A DNA stretch of 49,239 bases. It comes from Micromonosporaceae bacterium. Lineage in GTDB: Bacteria > Actinomycetota > Actinomycetes > Mycobacteriales > Micromonosporaceae. The notes under the pieces are model-generated. The model searched no databases. It saw nothing but the letters and a program-made list of their open reading frames with translations, and was not told where the DNA came from. The position numbers and the translations under genes are program-made. This document shows positions 49,172 through 49,239 of the stretch, in pieces (positions within the stretch are counted from its first letter, which is position 1; each line of letters begins with the position of its first letter). The DNA lies in the NCBI GenBank assembly GCA_003543035.1, contig DPJL01000071.1, positions 4,280 through 53,518 of the forward strand, read 5' to 3'.

Positions 49172-49239
49172 AGATCGGAAGAGCCCACGTCTGAAGTCCA
49201 GTCACCCAGGTTATCGCTTCTGCTTGTGTTCGGTTGAGA
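49172..49239 (+). other. Illumina adapter remnant at the contig end (assembly artefact)
   Basis: The sequence from 49172 begins AGATCGGAAGAGC and continues close to the TruSeq read adapter, then an index-like stretch and CTTCTGCTTG of the P7 end. In the pyk frame it gives the well-known adapter peptide pattern RSEEPTSEVQSP. It is not genomic, so it should not be annotated as part of pyk. Confidence 0.95.

Noticed and set aside
49172..49237. A frameshifted or divergent pyruvate kinase C-terminus
   Set aside because: The bases are sequencing adapter, not a mutation.

Overview
The window is 49,239 bp of high-GC, very tightly packed DNA. GTG starts, 4-bp ATGA/GTGA gene overlaps, several probable leaderless starts and the gene content all point to an actinomycete. 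I lean towards Micromonosporaceae or a close relative, but that is inference. No rRNA, tRNA, CRISPR array or complete insertion sequence was seen. The last 68 bases (49172-49239) read as Illumina adapter, so the true genomic sequence ends at 49171, inside pyruvate kinase.

Region 1 (1-9.2 kb) resembles the Mycobacterium tuberculosis Rv2170-Rv2176 (pknL) neighbourhood. It holds a PASTA-type Ser/Thr kinase, an Rv2175c-like wHTH protein, an MptA-like lipomannan mannosyltransferase, a polyprenyl diphosphate synthase, MetF and a GNAT acetyltransferase. Endonuclease IV, a secreted guanyl-specific ribonuclease and a small XRE regulator are added. Region 2 (9.2-18.3 kb) is accessory and metabolic. It has a four-gene operon (TetR, EamA exporter, YbaK, GNAT) divergent from a TetX-like FAD monooxygenase, then a HEPN-domain gene preceded by two LexA/SOS-box matches, a YczE/MocR divergent pair, a FadD15-like acyl-CoA ligase and a TIGR03085-type protein. 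Region 3 (18.3-26.3 kb) carries a heterodimeric ABC exporter, a cysteine-free rpsD paralogue divergent from a possible iron-box-controlled split-barrel protein, an autoregulated DrrAB-like ABC/TetR operon, and an acidic coiled-coil protein.

Region 4 (26.3-38.8 kb) is the hisI-trpE-trpC-trpB-trpA-lgt block known from many actinobacteria. It is interrupted by a spermidine-synthase-like gene, an unknown small protein, and a phosphatase/NIPSNAP/APH(3')-like cassette next to a TetR/DUF2306 pair. Region 5 (38.8-49.2 kb) holds a vapBC toxin-antitoxin pair, gltBD glutamate synthase, a CmpX-like membrane protein, a GT39-like glycosyltransferase and the 5' part of pyk.

The most unusual signals are mostly non-coding or regulatory. 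They are: tandem SOS boxes in front of a HEPN protein that keeps its RX4H motif; a synonymous-only echo of a gene's own 3' end just past its stop codon; a ~70-bp double-palindrome repeat found both inside the mannosyltransferase gene and between trpB and trpA; a 24-bp perfect hairpin after the ABC exporter; a 161-bp fold-back element after the CmpX gene; and an iron box shared by rpsD and its divergent neighbour. The only stretch near 300 bp without a gene is 12677-12970, which holds the SOS boxes and a strong leader hairpin.
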